Assembly (NCBI RefSeq): GCF_041146795.1 | Contig: NC_135170.1 | Span: forward strand, 9,971,033 to 10,035,032 | DNA length: 64,000 nucleotides | Source of the DNA: Maylandia zebra | Taxonomy: Eukaryota; Chordata; Actinopteri; Cichliformes; Cichlidae | Direction of reading: 5' to 3' | Shown here: piece after piece, positions 1 to 13,800 of the stretch | Numbering within the stretch: the stretch's first letter is position 1 | Layout: every line of letters begins with the position of its first letter | Made by a program: the position numbers and the translations under genes | Notes under the pieces: model-generated | Database searches by the model: none | Seen by the model: only the letters and a program-made list of their open reading frames with translations | What the model was told of the DNA's origin: nothing

Positions 1-640
1 GGTGATAGGTCACTGACAGTGAATCATATCCATGGAGGGACACACAAACCTCTGCAGGGTAGGTAACGACACCCTGACTGCTATTAAATATTGGGATGAA
101 ATATCTGGACCCAGTGTCAGACCCTCAACTGGTCCAGTGGGTCCTGGATTCCTCGTGGTGTGTTACAATGCCAAGTCTCATGTGACAAAAGTATGCAGGC
201 AGTTCCTGGGAGGATAAAGAAACTGACTCCATTGACTGGACCCCACAATCACCTGACCTAAATCCAACAGAAGAACTCTGCGACATCATGTTTCGGTTGC
301 ACGTCAAACTGTTTGGAAGCTCAGTGTTGCCCTGGGCCAGATCTGGGAGGAGCCCAAGCACGTGGGAACCATACACACTGCTGAGAACCATTCTTGAGTT
401 TCAGTGAAATTTCAGCAAAAAGGACGAGCCTGCCATGTCATTTTGTTCCCTCCTTTATCTTTGAATTCAGCCCTCTATAATTTGATAACTGTCATTTTCA
501 TCAAACATTGTGGCATCCTATTCCTTCCTACAAATTTCCCCCCAAAATTATTAATATAGATACGCAACATGATTTTTCCCCATAACGATCAGATGTGTTT
601 TCAAAGTGTTCCTTTAATTTTTTTTAGCAGTGTATTCATT
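1..640 (+). mobile_element. Tc1/mariner-type transposon, decayed 3' part
   Basis: The plus strand carries the C-terminal half of a Tc1-type DDE transposase followed by the element's 3' flank. A DLNPTEELCD motif near 258-287 matches the family's third catalytic region, and the upstream block at about 90-210 resembles the stretch holding the second catalytic aspartate. That aspartate appears to be replaced: the frame reads VCYNAKSH where the family has an Asp before Asn. A stop codon (taa, about 215) interrupts the frame. The AT-rich tail up to about 634 matches the usual end of this family. The 5' part lies outside the window. It is a fossil with no coding capacity. Confidence 0.8.
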
Positions 641-1100
641 CAAAATCAAGGGCATCCTGTTACCTGTTCGAAAACACTCTGCATTAAAACATTTCCAGAA
701 GTGTGTCTACTGGCAGCTCTCTGACTGAAGGTCCTGTCTCTGAACCGTAACGGAGTATTTTAAAAGTATTCAGCCATATTCCATTACTGCAGAGTTGTTG
801 ATATGACTCCTAGAAAGTTGATTTTTATCAAACCCTGACAGACTTTCCCGCATTAGTCATTAGACACTTACGTAAAGCCAGCATTTACACACTACAGGTG
901 ATTTTACTGTGCCACGCTGAATGACCTGTAGTGAGGATATGCACACCCTCTCATGGTCAAACGTAGAACAGCAGTTAGGATTTTATGGATTTCTACAAAC
1001 TGTAACTATGTTTTCTAAGTTTAAAGCTAAAAGGAAAGATGTGACATTTATATGTTAGTTTTGTAAGGATTTATTCAAAATCAATATATAACATTTTTTT

Positions 1101-1122
1101 GAGGGGGGGGTGGGGGGGTGGT
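1101..1122 (+). repeat. G-rich run (possible G-quadruplex)
   Basis: Eight Gs, a T, seven Gs, a T and two more Gs follow one another in an otherwise AT-rich stretch beyond the distal slc44a2 polyadenylation signal. The rest of 641-1320 shows nothing I recognise. Confidence 0.6.
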
Positions 1123-1328
1123 CACACTCTCAGTTCCAGCAGGGAACAGAAAGTGTGACCATTTAAGCTTAGAAAGGAAACTAACCTGAGCTTATCCCCA
1201 GTACCCGAAAGACACGAGTCACATCAGGTCTATCAGAATGACACCAATGCTGAAATACTGGGAGCACCTTAAAGCCTTCGGTATATGAATACATAAAGAG
1301 TCACATGGATTTTTATAGAAAACTATGC

Positions 1329-1334
1329 TTTATT
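1329..1334 (-). terminator. slc44a2: Distal polyadenylation signal of slc44a2
   Basis: TTTATT on the plus strand is AATAAA on the minus strand. It sits about 415 bases downstream of the stop codon in the distal slc44a2 last exon, a reasonable 3' UTR length. Assignment rests on position and hexamer only. Confidence 0.45.
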
Positions 1335-1706
1335 TGAAAACAGTTCAGCTTCACAAAAATGACAAAAAAAATCCCCTCATCCGAACCAGCACATCTATCA
1401 AGATACAAGGTTTTTTTGCTTTTGGTTATATTTCCATATGGCTGCTGATGACAGGAACGCCGCAGCACCAGATGCTTTAGGCAAAGTGGTATAAAAGCAC
1501 TATGTATACCTGACTGCTGGGGTAATGGCTTTGGTGCCTACATGGTTAACTGTTAATTCAAATATGACACAAGTTATACATATTTATAGATATTTAAAAA
1601 AAAAAAAAAAATACAAGAATAAAAACCGATCATATTACAAAACTGTAGCAGATGACCCTTTATATGTACCTTCCCGTACTACTCAAATATTAACAGTAAA
1701 ACATGA

Positions 1707-1707
<1 letters not shown>

Positions 1708-1747
<40 letters not shown>
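1708..1747 (-). repeat. A40 tract (U40 in the slc44a2 mRNA)
   Basis: Forty consecutive A residues on the plus strand directly touch the TAG stop codon (1748-1750, minus strand) of the distal slc44a2 last exon. A transcript using that exon would begin its 3' UTR with about forty uridines. Such a run is expected to vary in length between individuals and may be imperfectly sized in the assembly. Confidence 0.9.
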
Positions 1748-1749
<2 letters not shown>

Positions 1750-1854
1750 ACTGAGCTGGGTCAGTCTTGTTCTTCTTTTTCAGGATTTTGAGGAGGTTCT
1801 CGGACATCATGTAGGGCCTCTCCGGGCTGCCATCATTCCTCTCCAAATCCTCCA
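1748..1854 (-). other. slc44a2: slc44a2 distal alternative last exon (short tail)
   Basis: Reads in phase from the donor at 4635 to give [20 protein letters not shown] and then a short basic tail ending TDPAQ. A good acceptor (tctttccag) precedes it. Using it gives a 705-aa protein, the usual CTL2 length. The stop codon directly touches the U40 tract. Confidence 0.92.
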
Positions 1855-4800
1855 CTGGAAAGAGGTCAAAGAAAAGGACATTAATGCTTTTCGATGCTTT
1901 CGAGGACTTGGCATAAGTTTAAATGAGCATCAGATTTTGCAATGTATATTGACAGGTAGGAAATCTGAATGAAAACCTTTCAGTTCTGCAAAAACAAACA
2001 AACAAACAAACAAACAAACCCAAAAAAAACCATCCGTTTTTTTTTATTAAACAGATATCACTGGTTAAATTGTGTTTATTAAACCAACTGCACTGCAAAA
2101 CACACAGTCATTAAAAAAAAATATTTTAAAAGGCAAAGCTACGCTAATTTACAGTTTAAAAAAACCAAAACAAAAATTGCACGACTAAAAGACTCACCAG
2201 CATTCATTAAACAGAGACAAATGTGTTATGGCTTAGAGTGAACATAGATTAAAGTGCTTCACTGAGTGTATTAAAAAAAGATTCTGTTTGCATCAACTGT
2301 AACCACTAATGTGCAAAACATTAATAATGCTGTCAATTAGGCACATGATTGGCTTCAAGTTTCTATTAGCTAGTGGCAGTGAGAGCATGTTTTATGGAGG
2401 CAACGCCGAGTTAGAAATATGAAGTCACCTCATAGGGAGCCATTTACCCAGATGTTCACTGAAGTTTCACATTTTCAATAGCCATAAAACATCTGCCAGC
2501 TTTCAGCACGCTAAACAGGATGAAGCGAGTGTCAATAAATCTGAGTGTGAGGTGACATCACTCGTATCACAAAATTCATACAACAATTAAACACATACCA
2601 AACTCCTGCCTGCTGTAAAGCCCTTCTGTTCGCTTAAGTTGACCCTTCGCTAAGCCCCACCTCCATAGTGACGAATAATGTCTGTTGTGCTGATTTATTT
2701 GAATTATTTTAGAAACAATCACAAACTGTATATAAAACATGAGCATGGCCACTATGACATCACCTTTTGGTTTTTGGAACCCCAACTTTTGGCCCTTCCC
2801 ATCGTATAATGTTTGTTTGTTTTTTGTTTTTTTAAACAAGATATGAAGTGTGAGGGTGGATCTCTTCAAGTCTGTTAGAGTAACTTGGACCATAATTAGT
2901 CGTTTAATCATTTTTCTGTACTCATGATATCACACTAGCCACTGATGACATCATCAGTTTGAGGATTGCATTTACTGCGGTCATAAATATAGTAAGTAGT
3001 AGGCTTGTTTTCCCACAGACTTCCATATAACTTGAGTCGCCGCCCCCTACTTGCCGCTAGGATAAAAGCAGGTTTAAGACACAAATGCAACTCTATTAAA
3101 CTACCCTATTACATAAGAAAGTAGTTTGTTTAAAAAACTCTGATTATAGCTTCTACAGGGTTTGGTTACCAGCTGTAACCAGAGTTTTCTTGTCCTATAC
3201 TGTACTACAGTAGTGTGATTTTGTTTGTTTTTGTGTTTGTTTGTTCGATTTATTATTACCATTATTTCCTAGCAACAAGCCATGCTTTAGGCTTACTTTT
3301 AGGCAGTCTACTTTACTTTTGGTTAAAATATTTGCCTAACAAGCAAAAGATCACCAGTTGGGGAGGAGACAAATTCCTAGCAGGGTTACATCAGGAAGGG
3401 CATCCAGTGTCAAAATCCACAAGATCAAATATGCAGATTGGATCGCTGTGGTGATGCCTTGCGAGTAAAAGAACCACTGAAAAAATGAAGCCACGTGCTT
3501 CACTCTTAAATGTGTTTTCTAAATATAACAAATAGTATTCGACAGTATTTGCTGTGAGTTTGTGAAATTCTACTGAAGACAATGTGGTATCCGCTGCTGT
3601 ATAAAACGCTACTTAGTGTCGGATGTAACAGTTTTTAAAGACCACCAGAGGCAAACGAAACCAAGCCTAGATAATCCATTTAGGGAACGTTCAACGTCCT
3701 ATTACCTCAGGAGGATGCTGAAATCACTCTGAACTGAAAAACTTCCTTCATTCATTTTGAAACTTGCAGGGTTGCATCTGCACAAAGTGGACTAAAGCAA
3801 AATGCTGAATCCCTGCCATTTTAAGGCGTGGTGTTTTGTAGCTGTACTAGTATCTGAGAGAAGTTAAGGGAGCAGATGACAGAGTCCCAGCTCATACTTT
3901 GAAAGGGTTCAAAATAAAAAGACTTTCTGGATTTTTCTCTGCCTGTAATTAAGTGGAAAATCTGAGTTTTTCCCCCCACAAACTCCTCTCTAAGCCGTGT
4001 CCTCCTCCTGAGCCTCCTGTTTCAGCTGGGTGTCTTCATCGTGTTGCTGCTGCTGCTGCTGAGCGGAGGGCTCAGATGGATCCTCCTCCTTGTTCTTCCA
4101 CAGAATCTCACGAAGACTTGGCGACATGTAATAAGGCCTCGCAGCTGAGCCGTCATTGCGCTCCAGGTCTTCACCTTATCGTGTTTTTGATTATTTTGTG
4201 TTAATGGGTGAATGTGAAAAAAATGTATGCATACACCAGGGTGTTAGAGGGCAAGTGGGAAGGGAAATAAGAGGGGGCGAATTAGGAAGTGAGAAATAGG
4301 AAAGGAGACACAAAAAGAGAAAGAAAGTCAAATGGCAAGCAAGCAAAAGCACCCAAAGTATCACTTCATCACCAAGCAGCAACATTTTTCAGGCTAACAG
4401 GAGCAGGCTGTTATTTTGAAATGTAGCACACCGTATTTCATGCAATTTAAAATTAGTGACAGCCCAACACCAGAAGCAAAGTGAGAAAAGTTTTCATTTC
4501 GCTCATTCCTAACATTACGCCCTTCCTCCACAGTTTTTTTTTTTCCCCTTTCACGTAAGAACCTGTTTGGACGTTTGCGTGGATAATTTGAATTACATAC
4601 AGATGTCACAACTGACTGAGAATGTGTCACTTACAGAAACACAGGAACAGAGTGTCCACGCACATGGAGTACACGCTGAAGAATGCATGGGCGATGAGGT
4701 ATGAGCAAACCACCATAGTCTGATAGAGATGACAACAACCACACAAACATTATCCTTCAACAAAACAATTAAAGACAAGAAAAGAAAAAAATAGAAATTC

Positions 4801-7800
4801 AGTCCTGCTTACCAGGATGGGTACCCAGTAGTAGTTCAGGGTTGGAGCTGTATTCTGAAAGGCTTTCACTCTCCCAGAGAAGAAGAAGAAGGAAAAGACC
4901 CCTGTGGAGAGAAACCCCAAAGAATATATAAATACAATTCCCATGTACACTACACAGTCTGAGCTGATGATTACAATTTCTATTAGCTATAAATAACGTT
5001 GTACATTATAAAATCAGTGGAAGCGATCCAGTCCTATTTAAAGCTCCAATTAAATCCTACTTCCAAAATATAAACAAATCCTAAAACACCACAGTTTGCA
5101 AGTTTGCTCTTATTAAAGGAGCCAGCAGGTCCTGCAGTAAGTTTGCAGGATTTCATCTGCTATGCAGACTTTTCTGGACTGTGAGTTGAATCGGTCATCC
5201 AGCGATGGGTCGACACAATCTTTCCAGGAAATGCTGGTTTAGTCTGATATGGTCAACATGAAGAAAAAAAAAATACATAAACAAAAAGCAGACTCACCCA
5301 GAAGCCCAACAATGAGCAGTTTGCCCAAAAATAAAATGAAATCTGTCACTTTATCCAGCACAGCCACCCTGCAGGGATTTAAAAACAGGCATTTACTCCA
5401 GTCAGCTTTATACGATTAAACATTTAACAAAATGCTTTCTGATGAGGTGATGATTTTACACTCACCTGATCACATTCCTCATGAGGAGGAAGAAGGCGTC
5501 TCTGGCAGAGGTGCAAAAGTTTTTCCCATAGATCGCCGACTAGAGGCCAAATGCAGTCATTACATCAAGATAACATTTAACATTATAAGTACCAAGCTTT
5601 TAATCACGCCAGCTCAGAGACTTGAATAAATAATAACTGAAACACGTACCATAATATACGCATTTCTGTTCAGGAACTTGACAAATTTCTCCAGACACCA
5701 GAAACAGCACTTCAGACAGCACAACAGGAACTTTGCAAACTTATTTTGGGCTCCTGTGAATGAGAGCAATCAACCTTTAACAGATGTTAGACTTAAATAG
5801 GTCACTTTTATGGAGTCATTTATGACTCCATAAAATGTAGCAAACCTTTTAGCTTGTGGTCCAGATACTCCAGCAAAACCCTGATGATCTGGATGATGGA
5901 GAGGATAAGGGAGCCAAATGCCAGAGTCCCTGTGTGATACCTAAAACAATTAAAGAATGAAAACAGGAAGTATGTTTCAGGACCCGGCAAAGCAAATGTC
6001 AGAAGACAGTTTTACTAAAAGTCTTCACCCAACACAGATACAAACCTGAGCGATCTCCCAAGAGAAGAAAACACTGGGAAAGCAGGAATGTCATCTGGCT
6101 TTTTGGCAGCCCAGTAGTAAGAAGCAAACGCCCCGGCTAGGGTCATCTGTCCCAGTCCCAAGACAAAATTGGCACACCAAAAGAAGAGGAAGACGTTGTA
6201 GAACTGCAGGGCAATTAGGTATTTGTGGTAAGGGGTCTCTCCACCGTAGAAAGCAAAAAGGCACTTCGAGTCAGCACACTGGGCTTTCATGGGACTCGTC
6301 GAGTAGTTCTGAACAAAGACACGGTTAATTTAGTGACGCCGCAAATGTATTTCTCAAATCCAAAATGTTAAGTCCAAGCGGCATGCATGGAAGTGAAGTG
6401 AGATGAAAATTTAACACACAAATAAAGAGGAGAAAAACTTACAGCCGGGTCACACGTTTGTCTTGAGTAGTCACAATTTGTCTCATTGAAGATTTTGTAG
6501 ATAGGCTGATTGGACGTGGACAAGAAACTGATCAGTTCTGTTAAGGCTTACCATCATTAACTGATAACAAAACTGACAATTATGAGTGTATAATAATACT
6601 ACTAATAATAAAGAATAATATGCATGTTCCTCTGTTTTGATTGGTTTATTTGTTCATGAATGCAGTGAACTTTAATCACGCAGCTGCAGAGTATGCGTGA
6701 TCAAACTTAAACCTTAGCTTTTAATGTGAATTTACCAGCCCTGTTCATCATCCCTGCACAGACTCTGTCTAAGGTATCTTTACCTCAACTGTTCATTCAG
6801 TTCATTCATAGACACATTAATTTTTTAAGTCAGTTTAAAAGTTTAAATTCTTCAAGAACATTTAAAAAAAAAAAAAACAGTTCAGAGTTGTATTTTTCAT
6901 TTCCTCATCAACCCTAAATAACAACACTACCACGAACAATAGCTTGAAAGGATACACAGCAGTTACTCCCCAGTAGGCAATGACCACAGCCAGGAGGAGG
7001 AATGTAAACAGTGGGTAGAAAAGGGAACACAACATATGTCCAATTGCTCTGAAAACAGGATCACAGCATCAGTCGTAAAAGCAAATGCAAACATCAACCT
7101 TCACAGTTATGTATCAGGTTCTTTATCTGCACCCTTAATGCAGCGCTTAAATCCATTACTGTGAGTCACTCTAAAATAAACAATATAACGTCTAAGTTTT
7201 ATTGATCTGTTTCTCTCCTACTTGCTACAGCTCTAAAATGAAGGCTGACCTGCTGGCTTCTTTAATAAGAGCAATGGCAATGAGGATCCTCTTCCAAAGG
7301 AAGATGAGCAGCAAAATGATGATGACCTCCACAATGGCTAGAATAATAACTATATAAGGAGATAAGAGAAAAATCATGTGAGTGTCTCAAGTTTTAATCA
7401 ACATATGTTGAGTGTGGATGATAATCCATGGAGATTTTGAGGATGTATACTGACTGAAGGCCAGCCAGGTCTGTCTAATTTGCAGGTAGACTGTGAAATC
7501 TGTCTGGAAGCCCAGATCCTTGATAGTCACATTAGCGCCGGCCTCTCCTTTCAGGGCTGCATACTCCATGTAGCAATGGAAGATACCTAATCAGCAACAG
7601 GAAGCACACAGAAAAGCAAATAAATTTTTTGGGAAATCAGGTGGAAAAAGAGGCCTTATTTCCTTTTGGGTTTGCTTCCAAACAGACGAGGAGATCTCTT
7701 TCATTTCAAGAGTCAGATCAACTGTGAATCGGTTACAATGATAACTTTGACATCTACCTCAGCAGACTTCTCTCTCTGCCCCCTGCTGACCCTGAAAAAA

Positions 7801-10800
7801 CTATTCTTTTCAGTCAATAAAAAAGCCAATTAAGTAAAATCAAAGGTCAAGTAGGATACTAGATCATTCTTAAGAACATTCTTACTATATTTGCCGCAGA
7901 TCATTTTACAGTGATGTTTATCTTCACATTAGCCTAGCCTATTTTCATCAATCTTTCCATCTTGTGGCCACAATTTTCTTTTATCCCTGGTAGCACACTT
8001 TCCTTGTATCCCATTGGAAACAGCAGCACACCTCTCTTTCAAATGAGTATTAATTTCTGTTTTTTTGGTTTTTGTGGGTTTTTTCCCCACATGCCGTTGT
8101 GGATGAGCTGATGGAGAGGAGACAACATCAGCACTTTCAGATTAATCTATCTGAGAAATTACTTGGTTCAACAAGTCTGCAAAGTTTAACTAGTTGTTTT
8201 GCTAACACTCCACATTCATTTTTCAATTCCACTCCTTTAGAACAGATTTGTTTTCAGTTGACGGTCTTATGGTCGTCTGTTAAAGCCATAAAAATACTAA
8301 CTTGCATTGCTTTTTCTTTGACTGTAAAATCAGTCTGTCAGTGATTCTTCAGTAGTACACTGGAGAGTAGCAAGGTAGCAGAGATTGAGGGTTACGTGGA
8401 TGGTAGGAGTTAAAAAGAAAAGCTTAAAGCAGTTAAAATAAAAGTTAATTACTTTTTGAGACACTGAAACTGAACTCTGCGCTAAGCTTGCCAAGTGTGA
8501 ACAGCACTGTTTAGAGATACTTTGAAGTAATCTGTGAAATGATCAATGACTTGGTAATGATGGAGAAAATTCTTTTTCCACAATAATGAATGTGTGTTTT
8601 TTTAATATACGCTTGGTAAGCACATGCAAAATTCAGCATTGCCAGCTGTTTGTTTTTGCATGAGACATGTCTTTCCCCCAAAGGTGTCTCATACTCTCAT
8701 TCCTTTTAGTGTGAAAGGATCAGGATAGGATATGACAGGAAGTGACGCTGTGTTTTTCTTCACACTCAATTAAACAAATGGCACATTTTTATTCAAATAG
8801 AAAATCTAACATCACAGCTGTGGGTCACTTCACTCAAACTTTGCATCTTCCTTTCATGCAAATTCTTTCAGTTTGCATTTTTTCCACACTGACTAGTTTT
8901 CTGACAACAAGGACTTTCACAATTTATCCCCAGTCAAAAGTTACCAACCCTGCATTAATATTCCTGCTGTGCTGAATTCATGCTCACGGTTATACTGACA
9001 CTCATGATTTACTTACTGACCAGCTAGTCTGGACCTGCTTTCTGGGTAGGACCAGATTACTAAGCCATTATGAACCACAATGATATTTTCCACCTTGTCC
9101 CTTACCATAGCCTATCACCGCTACCAACATGGCAATCATGACCCAGACCATGATCCCTGCCAGGAAGCGGAGGAGGATGAGGAAGACGAGGCTGATGATC
9201 ATGGCTATAACCAATCCCCTGCAAAGAGGAGGTACGGTCAATTTAAGGAAAATCTCTTTGCAATACAAACAGAGCTGACAAGGATGAAAAAGGAGAGTTT
9301 ATTACTTACAAGAGGATCCAGTACCAGCAATGTGTGAAATCCTCAAAGATTTTCATCACCACCTGACGAGCTTCCATTACCACAGTGGCATTTCTGTGGA
9401 GAGATTCCTGTATGTTTATCTGCTTCAGGAATTTCTCATCACACTTTATTTGTAGTGGCCGGTTGACACAGACCAAGAGAGAGTAATGTAGTTGAAAACT
9501 AGCTGTGTCGCAAAATTCTACTGATGTATACTCACTGTACACCAGCAACAAGGTCTTGGGCGTTTCTAATTTCATTTCCATCATTAAATGTGGAGCTGTT
9601 TCCCACAGTTATCACCCCTCCTTTCATGCCCAAAGCTGGGAAGCACCTGCGGGTGACTGAAAGAAAAGTAGAGAAACGTGTCATTGTCAAAAATACAAAA
9701 ACAAACAAATGAAATGCGTTTCCCTACATGTGTAAAGAATAATACAGTTTTCTGTGTGTTACGTCCCCACATAAAAGCTAGGCGATGAGGGTGGGGGGCC
9801 AGTAACAGTTTGATCCAGGTGAAATGAAAAGAACGCCAGGCAGAGGTACTCCCACAGCCTCACAGGATGTAACAATGTGTAGTGAGATGTTTTCATAGTG
9901 GGGCTTCTTTTTGTAAATTAATTATTTTTAAAAAAAGATGTGTCATTTTCAGCTAATAGTAAATAATTTGTACTAGATATTTGTTAAACTACAGTACTAA
10001 AATATTTTATAATTCTTCAGCCAGGAAGGAGTGCAGAAAGATAAAGAAGTTCAAGTACAGTGCAGATAAGCAGCACAAATGATGTGATTGAATCAGATCC
10101 AATTTATGTTGTCCAGTTGTTAAAAATGGGGTAAGATGGGTTTGTTTGTTTGTGTGTATAAATCTGACGGTCTCTCTGCTTGCCTTTTTGTAAAGGTCAA
10201 AGGTCATGAATCATGCAATGATACTATCATTGCATGAATATTCCACTCCCCTAAAATTCCTTTGAAAAAGAATCATTTACACATATTTAGAGATTCTACT
10301 TACAGGGTTTGCTGGGAAGCAGCATTGCAGGACAGAGACGTTGCTTAAGGATTTCTGCAACACCCTAAAAACACAGTATATCCAAAACATAAGTGAAGGT
10401 CTGTAGAAAGCATTCGAATATATCGATACCCGAGATAGTACAGAAGACTTCAAGTACAACTCACCATTGTGTTGGTCACTCCTTCTTCGCAGAAGTTTTT
10501 ATAGTAGGCAAAGTCACTATTGACAGCGTATGCTTTGATTAATGTCATGAACTTATCAGGGCACTTCTCCACACACATCTAAAGATGAACATGGACAGCA
10601 GGACAGTCAGGCCACATTCCCATCACAAAAGCAGTCAAAGAAATAATGTAATAATAATCCTTCTTCCGCTTGTTCTTAGCCGTCTCTTCTACAGAAGTGA
10701 GGCTTTTCCTCCCATCCATTCCTGTACAGGGTTCTAGTTATCGTTGTTCGGGGGTGCACTGGTGAGAGTCTTTTCTTTGAAAGCTTTCATTTCATACTAC

Positions 10801-13800
10801 TGGCAGGCTTGTTTTCTACTGTGTGGCTCTTTGAATTTCTTTATGACACTTCTCACTCTAGCCCGTGATACCTGGAACCGCTGTGATCTTTGTATATCCA
10901 TCTCCTGTTTTGTTAGCGTCAATAATTCTTTAAGCTTAAACTGATTTCTTTTGTTTTTGACAATAAAATGTTCCAAAAGAACAGTTCAAACCCATGTTGG
11001 AGTTTTTAAATTGTGCGTAAATTGGAAAATAACCCTCAGTTTTCAGTTGATGTTGTTAAGCATTGAGGATTGCAAAGCACAGCAGTGGTTTGTACTATGG
11101 CTCAATAAAAAGGTCAGTTTTTCCAGGCCTAGAAACACTGACCCTGTTCATTTTGTTTTCTGAAATAATTCTGTTATTTTGGCCAATCACAAATGTATTT
11201 TTTCTAAAGAAAACTTGCTGATAGGGGGCTGGGAGAGTAACTTTTCTCCTCATCTGTAAACAAAAGCAAAAAGCCAACTCTGCCCCAACTCTACACTCAT
11301 AATTTTAAGCCTTCACGACAAAGCACATAGTGTATATTGTGTTTTTCTTTTTGTTTAAATAAATATTATAAAGATTCATCAACAGAGGAGTTGGCACCTG
11401 TGTGGTTGGGCACTGGAACTCCAGCAGCACCATGGGACTGGCACACTTCATGATGTTGAAGTAGAACAAAAAGGGCTTCTTCCTGTTGGGAACAAGACCA
11501 AAGAAAGTGCACAGAAATGTACACAAATTTCTAATTAACTATTTTTGTCCAGGGACAACACAATGCTGTCACAACAGTGTTTGCAGGGATTATTCAGCGG
11601 TCCTGCCTTTCAATTGGCTAACATGTGCTAGGTACTTTCCAGTTTACTTTTACACATTCCAAAAATACATGGTGTGGCTATTGAAACAACCCCAAAAAAA
11701 AAGTATACAAATAATAATAATAATAACACTAATAACACAAATGAATAATAGTACCAGGTAAGGAAATTCCCAAAAATTGATTCTTTTCAGCTGGGACTGC
11801 AGAAGTCACCTGGATGAGGGACGAAACGTTTCTCCCACTGAAAACGCTACGTCCAGATGAACAGAATCTACTTTTTGGGAACTAACTTAATGTAAACATG
11901 CCAGGAAAACCTTTGAGTTAACTTGTTAGCCATAATTGATTGTATTAATGTTGCCTAATTAAGTTAGCTAGCTAAGCTTTCAAACCAGTTGTATATCTTT
12001 TTAGATGGTGGTACACAAAAAAGCCTGAGGAATCGAAAGAACCACCCAAAACTTTTGAGCCACCCTTCATTTCTGCTTCCAAGGAGCCAGACTCTCTGGC
12101 CACTTAACACTAGGCTATGAACCATCAAGGCATAAAAAAGGCACCTAACTCAAGGAATGAACATGAAAGAAACAGACAAAAATAAATTAATATATGTATC
12201 TTTAGGGACAACACACCGAACACCAACAAGCTTGTTTTGAGTTGTACAAACTCTGTCTTTTGTCTTATATACATCCATGTATGTTAACACATTTCAATAA
12301 ACCGTTTCAACTGTTTCAATTTCAATAAACTGTCTATCGATCTCCGGCTCCCTTCTCCCATCACTCGTGAACAAGACCCCGAGATACTTAAACTCCTCCA
12401 TTTGGGGCAGGAACTCGTCCCCGGCCCGTAGTGGGCACTCCACCCTTTTCAAACTTTCAAAATACCCTAAAGATCACACTCAAATTAAGAAAAATCGTGC
12501 AGCAGAGACCATTTTATCTATACTTCGGAAAGCAACTCACTCGAGTGGAGTGCCAGCCTGCCCACAGAACTGTCCTCGGCTGTCTGTGGGGTAGATCACC
12601 TTTCTTGGGTCACCCTGGGACCAGGCTGGGTTAGAAAAGAAGAAAAAAAGAGAGATATAAAGGTTATGAAACTTGCTTTCAGTTTGGATATTTGTGCTTC
12701 TGTGTTGTCTCCTTACCGAGTATTCCTACTGCAATGTAACCAAGTATGGCAATAATGAACAGAATGCAGCAAACAATGTCTGTGCAGCCCCTACAGTGGA
12801 GAGAGTTCACATGGTTAATGGAGTCCTCTGTAGTCATCTGCACAGTGTAACAGCCACATCTCTGTCTCACCTGTTCTGGATTGGGCCACTGAAGCTCGGG
12901 TCATGCTTCCTGGGCTCACCTGCATGAAAGGAGAGAAATGCATTGATCAATCAATGAGCTCTTAGCATTGTGGCAACTGAAAGCATGGCTCGCTGAGAGG
13001 TTTAACCCTTTAAAACCTGAACCATGAAATAACTGCCAAAAATCTTGAATTTTGACTTGAATAATGGAGTGTTTTTTTTACCTTTAGACAAAATATAAGA
13101 ATATATCAAATTTTAATCTGCATACATGAGTTTTAATTTGTAACACACTTGAAGCCATATACATAAGCCATATTTTTGAAATTTAGTCATTAAAATGTCA
13201 TGTAATTTACATCATTTTTGAGGGTAAAAAAAAAGTCACGCTGATGATATAGATGTCACACAAAAAAAACCCTCACAAAACACATGTATCAAATACGATA
13301 CGCTGGGGTTTAAAGGGTTAAGTAAACATCTTTATAATAGCTGCTCATTAATTTATGTTAAAACCAGAGCTGGATCAAGGCCATGGAGCAGTGCACCAGA
13401 GTCTTCCTCCCATTTTTCTCACAGATGACTTCCCCTGAAGGCCAGACACGCCCAGAAACTCATCAAATTCCTCCCTGCTGACTAACCGGGAGCTCATATA
13501 AAACTCATAATACAGCAGGAGCAAATATCCCATGTGTAAAGCCACCAGCGGAGCTAGTATTGTTGTTTTAATACAGCTCTATGTCAAAACAAAGCTATCA
13601 TGCTCATCAGTAGACAAACAACTTCCCAGTTCATAAAATGAGCAAACTTTTTTCTTTTGTCTAAATATGGTTAGATTACAACATGCTGTCTCTTATAATA
13701 AGGACTATGTTTTCTGTTCTTTCAGCTAAAGTTGCAGGTTGAAGCAGACACTTGAGCTTGCTGCAGGTTATCTGACGGTAGTGTGTCTGCTATCTAAGCA

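Noticed and set aside
125-391. Minus-strand 88-codon frame at the left edge
   Set aside because: It is the reverse strand of a Tc1-type transposase remnant that codes on the plus strand.
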